From: Marivirga harenae
GTDB taxonomy: Bacteria > Bacteroidota > Bacteroidia > Cytophagales > Cyclobacteriaceae
Assembly (NCBI RefSeq): GCF_030534335.1
Contig: NZ_CP130565.1
Coordinates: 1,695,501 to 1,759,500, forward strand
DNA: 64,000 nucleotides
Direction: 5' to 3'
The notes beneath the pieces were generated by a model. It worked only from the letters and a program-made list of their open reading frames with translations, had not been told where the DNA came from and searched no databases. The position numbers and the translations under genes are program-made. Within the stretch, counting starts at the first letter, position 1; every line of letters starts with the position of its first letter. Of the stretch, positions 10,035 through 18,514 are shown one piece after another.

Positions 10035-10068
10035 AAAGCATATGCAAGACGTGTATGCTTTTTTTTTT
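10035..10068 (+). terminator. Rho-independent terminator of metK
   Basis: The stem AAGCATA (10036-10042) pairs with TATGCTT (10054-10060) and is followed by an unbroken T-run to 10068. It lies about 30 bases after the metK stop. Confidence 0.8.
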
Positions 10069-10153
10069 GATTAATGCTTTCAAATTCAATGAAGAACATT
10101 AATCTTAAATAATAATTACTTTAGAGTAGATGTTGAATTAATATAATAAAATA

Positions 10154-10678
10154 ATGAAAAAGGCACTTTATATCATAATTCCGCTTATCGTTATCTCTGT
10201 AATAATCTATGCATTTTTAGGAGGATTTAAAACGGTTGAAAAATCGATTGAAGAGGATGTTCTGGTACATATTGCTGGGACAGAATATATCGGGAAAGTA
10301 GGAAGCGATAGTTTACAAACGCTGTTTATGCAGGCTAGAAATTTAGTGGAATCTGAAGCGACCGCATCCTCAATTGCAATTGTTTATTATGGTGAAGCTG
10401 ATTCTAAGACAGCCGCGGTTCACAATTTCATAGGCGTTGAGGTAGGAGATGAGCCAATATACAAAATGCCAAATGATTGGGAGATAAGAACTTTTAAGAG
10501 ACCTACTTCTGTAAAAGGATGTATTGAAGCGAATGTTTTAGCAATGCCGACCCCTGATGATATGCTCCAAGATTTAAAGTTATATGCAAAGGAAAAAAAG
10601 ATGGCTGCAGACTCACTTTTTATTGAGTTCTACCCAGGCCCTAATCAGTTGTGTGTACAATTGTTAGGAGCAGAATAG
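10154..10678 (+). CDS. Membrane-anchored GyrI-like/effector-binding domain protein (putative)
   Basis: The 174-residue protein has one N-terminal hydrophobic helix (about residues 4-24) followed by a soluble domain. The domain resembles the GyrI-like small-molecule binding fold, with a conserved-looking segment IGVEVGDEP and a C-terminal FIEFYPGPNQ. This assignment is from overall pattern only. The N-terminal helix suggests an anchored or exported domain facing the periplasm. The gene stands alone between the metK terminator and a hairpin shared with convergent amt. Confidence 0.6.
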   Translation: MKKALYIIIPLIVISVIIYAFLGGFKTVEKSIEEDVLVHIAGTEYIGKVGSDSLQTLFMQARNLVESEATASSIAIVYYGEADSKTAAVHNFIGVEVGDEPIYKMPNDWEIRTFKRPTSVKGCIEANVLAMPTPDDMLQDLKLYAKEKKMAADSLFIEFYPGPNQLCVQLLGAE

Positions 10679-10680
10679 AA

Positions 10681-10712
10681 ACTTATCCAAAGTGCTAAAA
10701 CCTTGGATAAGT
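10681..10712. terminator. Bidirectional hairpin between convergent genes
   Basis: A perfect 10-bp stem, ACTTATCCAA at 10681-10690 and TTGGATAAGT at 10703-10712, lies between two converging genes. It lacks a T-run on either side, so termination here is plausible but not certain. Confidence 0.55.
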
Positions 10713-10721
10713 GATGAAATG

Positions 10722-12023
10722 CTATTCATAAGTTATAGTGTATCCTCTTATGCCATGCTCATGGCTATCTAGTCCTTGTTCTTCATGTTCCTTTGAAACA
10801 CGTAGTCCGATTGTTTTCTTTAATAGGTAGAACAAAATAATTGCGCTACCAAAAGCAGCAGCACCACAAACTCCCACTCCAATTAGTTGATTTAAGAATT
10901 GATCCCAACCTGCCTTTGCTCCGAACATTCCAACCGCCAATGTTCCAAATATACCACAAGATAAATGGACGGAAACTGCCCCAACCGCATCATCTAATTT
11001 TAGTTTATCCAATCCTATCGCAGAAAGCACCACTAAATTTCCAGCAATAAAGCCTATTAAAAGTGATAAGCCTGGTGTCATTAAATCTGCACCAGCAGTA
11101 ATTCCAACCAACCCAGCTAAAGTTCCATTCAGAACCATGCCTAGGTCTAGCCTTTTGAATGTGATATATCCCATTAAAAAGCCTCCCAAGGCACCAGCGG
11201 CAGCAGCTAAGGATGTATTCATAATGACTAGTGAAGTGGCCTGTGGCTCAGCTGAAAGAACCGAACCGCCATTAAAACCGAACCAGCCAAACCATAATAG
11301 AAATACACCAATTGTTGCCAACGGAACACTTGATCCCTCTTTGTCAATTACTTTGCCGTTTAAATATTTTCCTATTCTAGGACCTAGCACTATAATTCCC
11401 GCAAGTGCGCCCCATCCGCCAACAGAATGAACTAAGGTGGACCCTGCAAAATCATAAAAACCCATAGCGTCAAGAGCACCGCCACCCCATTTCCAACTCC
11501 CAATGGCAGGGTAAATGAAACCGACAAATATGATCGTGAAAATAAAATAAGCGGAAATCTTAATTCTTTCTGCAACTGCTCCAGAAACTATGGTGGCAGC
11601 TGTAGCCGCAAACATGGCCTGGAAAAGGAAATCAGTCCAATAGGTATAGTTTTGATTATAATCTAATCCAGCAAAATCATCTAAGAAGAAGCCATTGAAG
11701 TCAAACCAACCCGGGCCATTTGCAAATTCAGGATACATTAGATTAAACCCAATGATGGTGTAGGATACTAAACCTATTGCTGGAGTTAAAGTATTTTTAA
11801 AAAGAATGTTTACTGTATTTTTGGATTGAGTGAAACCTGCTTCAACACAAGCAAATCCTAAATGCATGATGAAAACCAATGCAATGCAAAGCATCATCCA
11901 TAAATTGTTTACAGTTAGTATCTCTAGGTTTATTTCAGAAGGCACAACGGTTGAATTTGCAATATTTGTGCTTAATAGGGGTGAAATCAATCCCTTTATC
12001 GATGAAAAGTACAGTATATTCAT
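10722..12023 (-). CDS. amt: Ammonium transporter
   Basis: This is an Amt/MEP/Rh channel that takes up ammonium. The 433-residue protein has about eleven membrane helices. The two pore histidines are seen in TLVHSVGGWGALAG and VSVHLSCGIFGTLAVG. The N-terminal segment before the first core helix is about 40 residues and could hold a cleavable signal or an extra helix. Most amt genes have a glnK/PII partner, but none is next to this one, so nitrogen control must act from elsewhere or differently. Confidence 0.96.
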   Translation of the reverse strand: MNILYFSSIKGLISPLLSTNIANSTVVPSEINLEILTVNNLWMMLCIALVFIMHLGFACVEAGFTQSKNTVNILFKNTLTPAIGLVSYTIIGFNLMYPEFANGPGWFDFNGFFLDDFAGLDYNQNYTYWTDFLFQAMFAATAATIVSGAVAERIKISAYFIFTIIFVGFIYPAIGSWKWGGGALDAMGFYDFAGSTLVHSVGGWGALAGIIVLGPRIGKYLNGKVIDKEGSSVPLATIGVFLLWFGWFGFNGGSVLSAEPQATSLVIMNTSLAAAAGALGGFLMGYITFKRLDLGMVLNGTLAGLVGITAGADLMTPGLSLLIGFIAGNLVVLSAIGLDKLKLDDAVGAVSVHLSCGIFGTLAVGMFGAKAGWDQFLNQLIGVGVCGAAAFGSAIILFYLLKKTIGLRVSKEHEEQGLDSHEHGIRGYTITYE

Positions 12024-12196
12024 AAAATTCGGTTTGCTTTAAATCCAAATTTATGAAAATATACACAAATGAAAATATATTCGGTTTAAATTTTAACCGA
12101 TATAGTTATGACTGTCTGGAATTTGGAGATTTATGGGACGGAAAAAGACTTGAAAAGTTATAATTTACAGTAAAGTAGGTCTTTTTACGTTTTACT

Positions 12197-13279
12197 TTAA
12201 TGCTTATTCGCTAATTGTCCACAAGCCGCATCAATGTCTTTTCCCCGGCTTCTTCTAACATTTACAATTACCCCTCTTTCTTCAAGAAAGGCAGCAAATC
12301 GATCTAGCTTATCTTCTTCTGTATTGGTAAAGTCTGCTTGATCTATTGGATTGTATTCGATCAGATTGACTTTGGCCGGCACATATTTGGTAAATTGCCA
12401 CAATTCTTTGGCATCCTCCAAACTATCATTAAAATTATTGAATACACAATACTCAAATGTGACTCTGTTTTTGGTTTTATTGTAATAGTATTCCAAAGCT
12501 TCTCTCAACACAGGTAGATTATTACTGTCATTAATGGACATAATCGTACTCCGTTTTTCATCATTTGCAGCATGTAAAGAGAGTGCTAGATTAAATTTAG
12601 CATCATCGTCTGCTAATTTCTTAATCATTTTGGAAATGCCTGCAGTGGAGACAGTTATCCGTTTAGGAGACATGAACAGGCCTTTTTCAGAGGTGATATG
12701 CTCAATCGACTCCATCATATTTTTATAATTCAAGAGCGGTTCGCCCATGCCCATATAAACTATGTTTGAAAGTGGCATGTCGTAATGAGTTTCAGCTAGC
12801 TCTTTTATCATAACTACTTGGTCGTAAATTTCGGCTGCTTCCAGATTACGCATCCTTTTTAGGTAACCTGTAGCACAAAATTTACAGCTTAATGAGCAGC
12901 CCACTTGCGAAGAGACGCAAGCGGTCATTCTGTTTTCAGTAGGAATCAGAACACCCTCCACTTCATTTCCATCGTGAAGACGGAAAGCCACTTTGATTGT
13001 TCTGTCTGAGCTTAGTTGTTTAGAGGCAATAGTAATTCTGTTGATGCAGTAGTTTTCTTCAAGCCATTCTCTTAAGTTTTTAGATAAATTGGTCATTTCC
13101 TCAAAGGTGGAGGCTGATTTTACCCAAAGCCATTCATAGATTTGTTTGGCTCTAAAGGCCTTTTCCCCTGATTTGGTTAAATCATCTGCAATAGCATCAA
13201 TGGACATTTTTCTAATATCCTTTTTGCTAAGGTTGACCTCAATAACTTCCTTCTCTATATGAACGGCTTTCTCTTGCAT
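12197..13279 (-). CDS. rlmN: Dual-specificity RNA methyltransferase RlmN
   Basis: RlmN is a radical SAM enzyme that methylates C2 of A2503 in 23S rRNA and of A37 in some tRNAs. The 360-residue length is normal. The cluster-binding motif is CSLSCKFCATG, and the second catalytic cysteine is C353 in the C-terminal ACGQLA. The segment VYMGMGEPLLNY is the typical SAM-binding region. The frame offers no better start than ATG at 13279. Confidence 0.97.
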   Translation of the reverse strand: MQEKAVHIEKEVIEVNLSKKDIRKMSIDAIADDLTKSGEKAFRAKQIYEWLWVKSASTFEEMTNLSKNLREWLEENYCINRITIASKQLSSDRTIKVAFRLHDGNEVEGVLIPTENRMTACVSSQVGCSLSCKFCATGYLKRMRNLEAAEIYDQVVMIKELAETHYDMPLSNIVYMGMGEPLLNYKNMMESIEHITSEKGLFMSPKRITVSTAGISKMIKKLADDDAKFNLALSLHAANDEKRSTIMSINDSNNLPVLREALEYYYNKTKNRVTFEYCVFNNFNDSLEDAKELWQFTKYVPAKVNLIEYNPIDQADFTNTEEDKLDRFAAFLEERGVIVNVRRSRGKDIDAACGQLANKH

Positions 13280-13357
13280 AGCACAAAATTACAAATATCA
13301 GCAGACATAAGCCTAATGATGTGATATTAGTTCAGGAATTGTCGGGAAATTGTGGGA

Positions 13358-14071
13358 TTAAGCAAATAAGTCTATTTCTTTGGCAATTCCTTTCTCATCC
13401 AAAATGCTGATTTTTTTTCCGTTCAAATCAATGAATCCATCTTTTTTGAAATCAGATAAGAGACGGATGAGGGTTTCTGTTGCTGTCCCAACGATTTTTG
13501 CTAAATCTTCTCTAGTTAAAGCAATATCAATTTCGGATTTTTCATCACCATCAATTCCGTAAGAACTTTTTAGCATCAATAAGGTAGTGGCTAATCTTTG
13601 ACGTACGGTTTTGTTTGCCATATCTGCCATTTTTTGTTCCATAACTCCCAAATCATGACAAACAGCCTGCATTAATTTATTTTGGAATTCTTTATCTTTA
13701 GAAATTAGATCTGTAAAACTACTTTTCGGTATAAAACATACTTTAGCATTTTCTAAAATGGTGGCAGAAGAATTATAATTTTCGCCTGAAAGCAAAGCTC
13801 TGTAGCCCAAAAAATCGCCTGCCTGAGCTAAGCGAACAATTTGTTCCCGACCAGAATCATCTGTTTTGAAGATTTTTACTTTTCCTTCACTAATGCAAAA
13901 CAACCCCATAGGTTGAGTACCTTCCAGAAATAATACCTGACCCTTATTATGTGCCAAGGTACTTTTGTGCTCACTTAACACACATAATGCGTCATTTGGC
14001 ACTCCATTAAACATGGATTTACGCCTGCTTAGGCACAAGTCGCAAGGCACATTTTTCACTTTCTTTGACAT
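13358..14071 (-). CDS. Crp/Fnr family regulator with FNR-type cysteines
   Basis: The 237-residue regulator has a cyclic-nucleotide-binding-type sensor domain (about 30-150) and a C-terminal winged helix with TREDLAKIVGTATETLIRLL. Cysteines at 10, 13 and 30 and C112 in AKVCFIPKSS match the arrangement of the FNR oxygen-sensing iron-sulfur ligands, including C122 of E. coli FNR in its VCEIP context. The recognition helix keeps E and R but reads ETLIR where FNR has ETISR. An anaerobiosis regulator is likely. It is divergent from a small membrane protein, a possible target. Confidence 0.85.
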   Translation of the reverse strand: MSKKVKNVPCDLCLSRRKSMFNGVPNDALCVLSEHKSTLAHNKGQVLFLEGTQPMGLFCISEGKVKIFKTDDSGREQIVRLAQAGDFLGYRALLSGENYNSSATILENAKVCFIPKSSFTDLISKDKEFQNKLMQAVCHDLGVMEQKMADMANKTVRQRLATTLLMLKSSYGIDGDEKSEIDIALTREDLAKIVGTATETLIRLLSDFKKDGFIDLNGKKISILDEKGIAKEIDLFA

Positions 14072-14224
14072 ATCTTCAGGTCTTATCGTTCGGGCAAAAA
14101 ATTAGTTTCAATCTAATATCATAAATATACTATAAATTTAAATTATTTAAAATGCAGCAACTAATATGACCTTATTTTTTCTGTAAAAATTCATTACATT
14201 GCAAAAACCAATATTTTTTTAACT

Positions 14225-14443
14225 ATGAAAAAAGGACTTTTAAAAGGGATAGTTTTAGTTGCTATCGGAGCGTTTGTGATTTATTGGGCAATAGACCACA
14301 GCCCAAATGCCCCAATTGGAGAGAAAGTAAATGATCTGTTAGATGAAAATTCATATAGAATGAGTGAGGCTTGGTACTATACCTCATTGATTGCGGGTAG
14401 TATCATTGCTTTGTTAGGTCTTCGAAATTTATTGTCTAAATAA
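14225..14443 (+). CDS. Small two-helix membrane protein
   Basis: This 72-residue protein begins MKKGLLKGIVLVAIGAFVIY and has two hydrophobic segments, at about residues 6-23 and 50-66, separated by an acidic loop. I do not recognise the family. A TACATTG box close to the Bacteroidota -7 motif precedes it, and it lies divergent to the FNR-type regulator. It is followed by a shared terminator. Confidence 0.7.
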   Translation: MKKGLLKGIVLVAIGAFVIYWAIDHSPNAPIGEKVNDLLDENSYRMSEAWYYTSLIAGSIIALLGLRNLLSK

Positions 14444-14479
14444 AATATAGAAGTAATTTCTTTTTACAGTTACAATAAA

Positions 14480-14511
14480 AAAGTGGCTATAAAATTAATT
14501 ACAGCCACTTT
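14480..14511. terminator. Bidirectional terminator
   Basis: AAAGTGGCT (14480-14488) pairs with AGCCACTTT (14503-14511), with A-rich and T-rich flanks. It serves both the small membrane protein and the convergent CHRD gene. Confidence 0.7.
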
Positions 14512-14531
14512 CTTTACAGAAATATATGTAT

Positions 14532-16511
14532 TTACTCAGTAAAATTAGCTCCGATGTTTCCTTGAGCGACAATTGTTGCTAAGTCCTCGGCACTTAAGTG
14601 AACATTCACATAGCCGTCCACATCTAGAACCTGATCATAAGTAAAGCTGTTTTCTGCTCCGTCATCTCTTGTATCGGTCATACTCAAGCCGGTTGTTCCA
14701 TTTACAGAGTTAAATGTATAAATTATAGACCCACCTTCTGCAGCGGAGTTCTCATGAATATGAGCAGGGTGCATTCCACCATCAGGTGTTCCATCTAGTG
14801 AAATAGTAGCTAAAGCAAATCCGTTGATTCTCTCTTCGAAGGTAATTGTTCCTGAGATGCCATCAACTGCTCTTTCTTCCAACGGATATGTAATAGATTC
14901 TCCGGTTAATTCGTTAGAGCCTACATCACCTTGAGCAACAATAGTTGCCAAATCATTAGCACTTAAATGAACATTAACATATCCATCAACTTCTAAAATT
15001 TCAGAAAATGTAAAACTGTTTTCTGCCCCATCATCTCTTGTATCGGTCATACTCATACCGGTTGAACCATTTACCGCGTTAAAGGTAAAAATTATTCCAC
15101 CCCCAATAGCTGCAGAATTAGCATGAATATGAGCTGGGTGCATTCCTCCGTCAGGAGTTCCATCTAGTGAAATTGTAGCTATAGCAAATCCATTGATTCT
15201 CTCTTCGAACGTGATTGTACCTGAAATACCATCAACTGCTCTTTCTGCTAAATTATAAGTTTTGGACTCACCTGTCAGTTCGTTGGAACCAATGTCACCC
15301 TGAGCCACAATTGTTCCTAATTCATCAGCACTTAAATGCACATTCACATAACCGTCTACTTCTAAGACCTCATTATAGGTAAAAGTATTTCCATCACCGT
15401 CATCTCTAGTGTCTGTCATACTCATTCCAGTATTTCCGTTTACGGGATTGAAAGTATAAATAATTCCACCACCAATAGCTGCAGAATTAGCATGAATATG
15501 AGCTGGGTGCATTCCTCCGTCAGGAGTTCCATCTAGTGAAATTGTAGCTAAAGCAAATCCATTGATTCTCTCTTCGAACGTGATTGTACCTGAAATACCA
15601 TCAACTGCTCTTTCTGCTAAATTATAAGTTTTGGACTCACCTGTCAGTTCGTTGGAACCAATGTCACCCTGAGCCACAATTGTTCCTAATTCATCAGCAC
15701 TTAAATGCACATTTACATAACCGTCTACTTCTAATACTTCACCATAGGTAAAAGTATTTCCGTCACCATCATCTCTAGTGTCTGTCATACTCATTCCAGT
15801 ATTTCCGTTTACGGGATTGAAAGTATAAATAATTCCACCACCAATAGCTGCAGAATTAGCATGAATATGAGCTGGGTGCATTCCTCCGTCAGGAGTTCCA
15901 TCTAGTGAAATTGTAGCTAAAGCAAATCCATTGATTCTCTCTTCGAACGTGATTGTACCTGAAATACCATCAACTGCTCTTTCTGCTAAATTATAAGTTT
16001 TGGACTCACCTGTCAGTACGTTGGAACCAATGTCACCCTGAGCCACAATAGTACCTAATTCATCTGCACTTAAATGAACATTAATGTATCCATCAAAATC
16101 TAATAACTCAGTGAATGATATTGGTGCACCATTATCATCTGCTTCTATTAAGGTTTCACTAAGTCCAGTCTCACCGTTGATGGGTTCTAAAGAAACTGCA
16201 ATGCCTCCACCAATAGCAGCAGAATTAAAATGAATATGAGCTGGATGCTCACCATCTGCCGGTGTTCCTGTTAGTTCTATAGTTAAAAGAGTAGACCCAC
16301 CGTCTGTTTCCTCTAATGTTGCACTTCCGCTAACTCCAGAATCATTGATCTCACTTAAAGGGTATACTTTAGTTTCACCTGATAATTCTATGGTTTCATC
16401 CATTTCATCAGGTTGCATATCATCGTCTTCATTATCACAAGCAATAAATGTAGCTGATAACAACAGCAAGCTTAGTGACAAAAAATTCGGTATTTTTAAT
16501 AGATTTCTCAT
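14532..16511 (-). CDS. Lipoprotein with five CHRD domains
   Basis: The 659-residue protein has a lipoprotein signal (lipobox around SATFIAC at residues 19-25), an acidic linker and five tandem CHRD domains of about 123 residues. CHRD domains are named after chordin and have no known biochemical role in bacteria. Each unit contains HPAHIHxNSAA and DGYVNVHLSA, with recurrent histidines that could bind metal. Units 2 and 3 differ at one residue only (FTYGEV versus FTYNEV). It is probably anchored to the outer membrane and exposed. Expansion has gone by duplication of 369-bp units. Confidence 0.88.
   Translation of the reverse strand: MRNLLKIPNFLSLSLLLLSATFIACDNEDDDMQPDEMDETIELSGETKVYPLSEINDSGVSGSATLEETDGGSTLLTIELTGTPADGEHPAHIHFNSAAIGGGIAVSLEPINGETGLSETLIEADDNGAPISFTELLDFDGYINVHLSADELGTIVAQGDIGSNVLTGESKTYNLAERAVDGISGTITFEERINGFALATISLDGTPDGGMHPAHIHANSAAIGGGIIYTFNPVNGNTGMSMTDTRDDGDGNTFTYGEVLEVDGYVNVHLSADELGTIVAQGDIGSNELTGESKTYNLAERAVDGISGTITFEERINGFALATISLDGTPDGGMHPAHIHANSAAIGGGIIYTFNPVNGNTGMSMTDTRDDGDGNTFTYNEVLEVDGYVNVHLSADELGTIVAQGDIGSNELTGESKTYNLAERAVDGISGTITFEERINGFAIATISLDGTPDGGMHPAHIHANSAAIGGGIIFTFNAVNGSTGMSMTDTRDDGAENSFTFSEILEVDGYVNVHLSANDLATIVAQGDVGSNELTGESITYPLEERAVDGISGTITFEERINGFALATISLDGTPDGGMHPAHIHENSAAEGGSIIYTFNSVNGTTGLSMTDTRDDGAENSFTYDQVLDVDGYVNVHLSAEDLATIVAQGNIGANFTE
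14910..16016 (-). repeat. Three tandem 369-bp CHRD repeat units
   Basis: Units at 16016-15648, 15647-15279 and 15278-14910 have an exact 369-bp period. The first two are almost identical at the DNA level; the third has diverged. More diverged units lie on each side within the same gene. Near identity points to recent duplication or gene conversion and makes the region prone to assembly collapse. Confidence 0.85.
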
Positions 16512-16915
16512 AAAACACTTTCTTTTTGTTTAACTTTTATATTCGTTTTGTTTAACATACTGTAGTTCGAATTGTTTTGACTAGTCACATGTGAACCTAC
16601 ACAGGAAATCTACGAACAAAAGGAATTTTCGGATTGATAGGGTTTGTGCTAAGACTAATATTCTTGCTTAAATCAATTTGGGCTAAGATTAACGCTAAAC
16701 TTTAAACAACAAACCTTAGACATGATGGGGTTCAATTTTGAACTTAAGATTTTGAGAAAATTATCTGGTATTAGGAGGCAAGACATAAGCTAGGCTTGCT
16801 TAGAATATTTGAATTTGCATGAAAACTGGATTCAAACAATTGATGGAAACTCTAATATCGAATTTTTTAACAAGTAATTGTTTCTAAGCAAGCCTGAAGT
16901 GATTGTGAAAGGATA
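16512..16915. other. 404-bp intergenic region
   Basis: This gap holds the upstream region of the CHRD gene and, near the SDR end, a 14-bp inverted repeat pair spanning 16792-16895. I see no convincing coding frame. Confidence 0.5.
16792..16895. repeat. 104-bp element bounded by 14-bp inverted repeats
   Basis: AGGCTTGCTTAGAA at 16792-16805 is the exact reverse complement of TTCTAAGCAAGCCT at 16882-16895. The interior is AT-rich without a gene. The layout is like a miniature inverted-repeat element, though it could be a large stem-loop beyond the end of the SDR gene. No clear target-site duplication is visible. Confidence 0.5.
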
Positions 16916-17587
16916 TTAAACGATATTGCCAAAAGCCTTGATAATTCCAGCTTTCAGCTCAGGATGTTTTAAGTAGTATGCAATTGTCTCTGCTATTTGC
17001 TCTGGTTTAACCCAATCATCGAAGTTCATATCAGCCATTGCTTCTCTGTTGGGAGGTGTATCAATGATGCTAGGCACAATGACATGTGCACTTATATGAT
17101 GTTCAGAGTAATCAGCATTAATAATATCTGCCAAGCTAAAAATTAGCTGCTTGGCTAAACCATAAGAAACTACATTTTTTAAATCAGCAGAAGCTAAGAC
17201 TGGTTTAGCACCAATTAGGAATATTTGACCTCCTTTAGGCATCCTATCTAATAGTGGTTTCACTAAATTGAAAGCAGTATCAAAATTTAACCTGATCTGC
17301 TTATGAATATCTTCAATCGAAACATCTTTTATACTTCCGCCAGCATAACCACCGACAGTCAAAACGGCACCGTTGATTTCTCCAAAAAAGTTGTTTCCTT
17401 GATCAACTGCTGCTGCTGAGGCTTTTGGATCCATCAAATCAATAGCAACTTTCTGAAAGTTATCATCTGAATTTTTGGCATTTTCTTTCTCTCCGAAAAG
17501 ACCGAAAATCTGATTTCCTTCAGATTTTAATTTATCAATCACCGCACTTCCCAAATTCCCGTCTGCTCCACTTACTAATATATTCAT
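16916..17587 (-). CDS. SDR family NAD(P)-dependent oxidoreductase
   Basis: This is a short-chain dehydrogenase/reductase of about 223 residues. The nucleotide-binding start MNILVSGADGNLGSAVI and the catalytic YGLAK (YxxxK) are visible. The open frame runs back to 17635, but the ATG at 17587 puts the Rossmann strand at the N-terminus as expected. The substrate is unknown. It lies downstream of the kynurenine genes on the same strand but is separated from them by an unusual 196-bp gap, so a role there is not supported. Confidence 0.85.
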   Translation of the reverse strand: MNILVSGADGNLGSAVIDKLKSEGNQIFGLFGEKENAKNSDDNFQKVAIDLMDPKASAAAVDQGNNFFGEINGAVLTVGGYAGGSIKDVSIEDIHKQIRLNFDTAFNLVKPLLDRMPKGGQIFLIGAKPVLASADLKNVVSYGLAKQLIFSLADIINADYSEHHISAHVIVPSIIDTPPNREAMADMNFDDWVKPEQIAETIAYYLKHPELKAGIIKAFGNIV

Positions 17588-17656
17588 AATATTGTCTGTT
17601 AATTTTTCTATTGATACTTCGAAAATTTTAATCAAATAAACTTGTCAAGTGTTGGA

Positions 17657-17700
17657 CCTCACATGCTTGGTGTTTCACCAACCACAGTTCCTCATGTGGC
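17657..17700 (-). ncRNA. Nested hairpin in leader of SDR gene (candidate structured RNA)
   Basis: CACATG (17660-17665) and CATGTG (17693-17698) enclose a second perfect hairpin, TTGGTG-TTT-CACCAA (17667-17681). The stretch is more GC-rich than the surrounding gap. It lies 5' of the SDR gene on the minus strand. It may be a leader structure or a scattered repeat; I cannot name a family. Confidence 0.3.
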
Positions 17701-17783
17701 CGATGGCACACAGACAGTAATCATAAATTCCACAGCACTAAAAATCAAGTTGGCTTGGTGAAATCTCTAAAATTAGGATTAGT

Positions 17784-18449
17784 TTATTTTTCAAATGTGA
17801 TTCCATCAGGATTTGCTCCCAGCATTTCTAAATGTTTGCTCACATCTTTTACCATCGCATCAGGACCGCACACATAAAAGTGTTGCGTAAAGTTTTCCAA
17901 ATGATTTTTTAAGAAATCCATATCTACCATTTTGTTTTCATGACCTTCAATATTTTGATGTGTCAAAGTAGAAATAAAGTTTTCGCCTAAAATATCATTA
18001 AAATAGGATTCTAAAATCACATCATCTCCTGTTTTATTAGAGAAGATTAATTTACATTCCCCTATCTCATTCTTCCTTTCCAGGTCTTTAAATATTGCAA
18101 TGAATGGCGTAATTCCAGCTCCGCCAGCGATGAAAGTTCCAGTCCCTTTATATTCTATTGCACCCCACGCATCATCAACGATTAATTCATCTCCTTCAAC
18201 AAGGCTGTCTATTTCGTGCGTAACACCTTGGTGGTCATGATATGTCTTTATTACAAATTCTAAATGATTATCTTTTGGGAGGGAAGTAAAAGTGAAGGGT
18301 CGTTTTTTGTCCTTCCAGTCTGCCTTATTGATGGCTACTTCTGTGGCTTGCCCTGGTGTGAACTTATAATTTTTTGGCTTCTCGGTTGTAATCTGTTTCA
18401 CATTGTGTGTCAATGATAACACATCGGTGATTTTTACGGTATATCCCAT
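17784..18449 (-). CDS. FAD/NAD-binding oxidoreductase (ferredoxin reductase-like)
   Basis: The 221-residue protein is a ferredoxin-NADP reductase-type flavoprotein without a fused ferredoxin. It has the FAD-binding segment KRPFTFTSLP, the nucleotide-binding GTFIAGGAGITPFIAIF and the C-terminal FYVCGPDAMVKDV. It could supply electrons to a partner oxygenase. It lies 65 bases downstream of kmo on the same strand, but KMO is itself a flavoprotein hydroxylase that uses NADPH directly, so no functional link is implied. Confidence 0.88.
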   Translation of the reverse strand: MGYTVKITDVLSLTHNVKQITTEKPKNYKFTPGQATEVAINKADWKDKKRPFTFTSLPKDNHLEFVIKTYHDHQGVTHEIDSLVEGDELIVDDAWGAIEYKGTGTFIAGGAGITPFIAIFKDLERKNEIGECKLIFSNKTGDDVILESYFNDILGENFISTLTHQNIEGHENKMVDMDFLKNHLENFTQHFYVCGPDAMVKDVSKHLEMLGANPDGITFEK

Positions 18450-18514
18450 TTCTATAAACTTTTAGTTCTCTTATAGAAACGAAATCAATGTAAATTGTTT
18501 TGATAGCATTGGTG

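Noticed and set aside
14910-16016. Periodic repeats resembling an array such as CRISPR
   Set aside because: The period is 369 bp and stays in one reading frame as CHRD domains; there are no short direct repeats with unique spacers.
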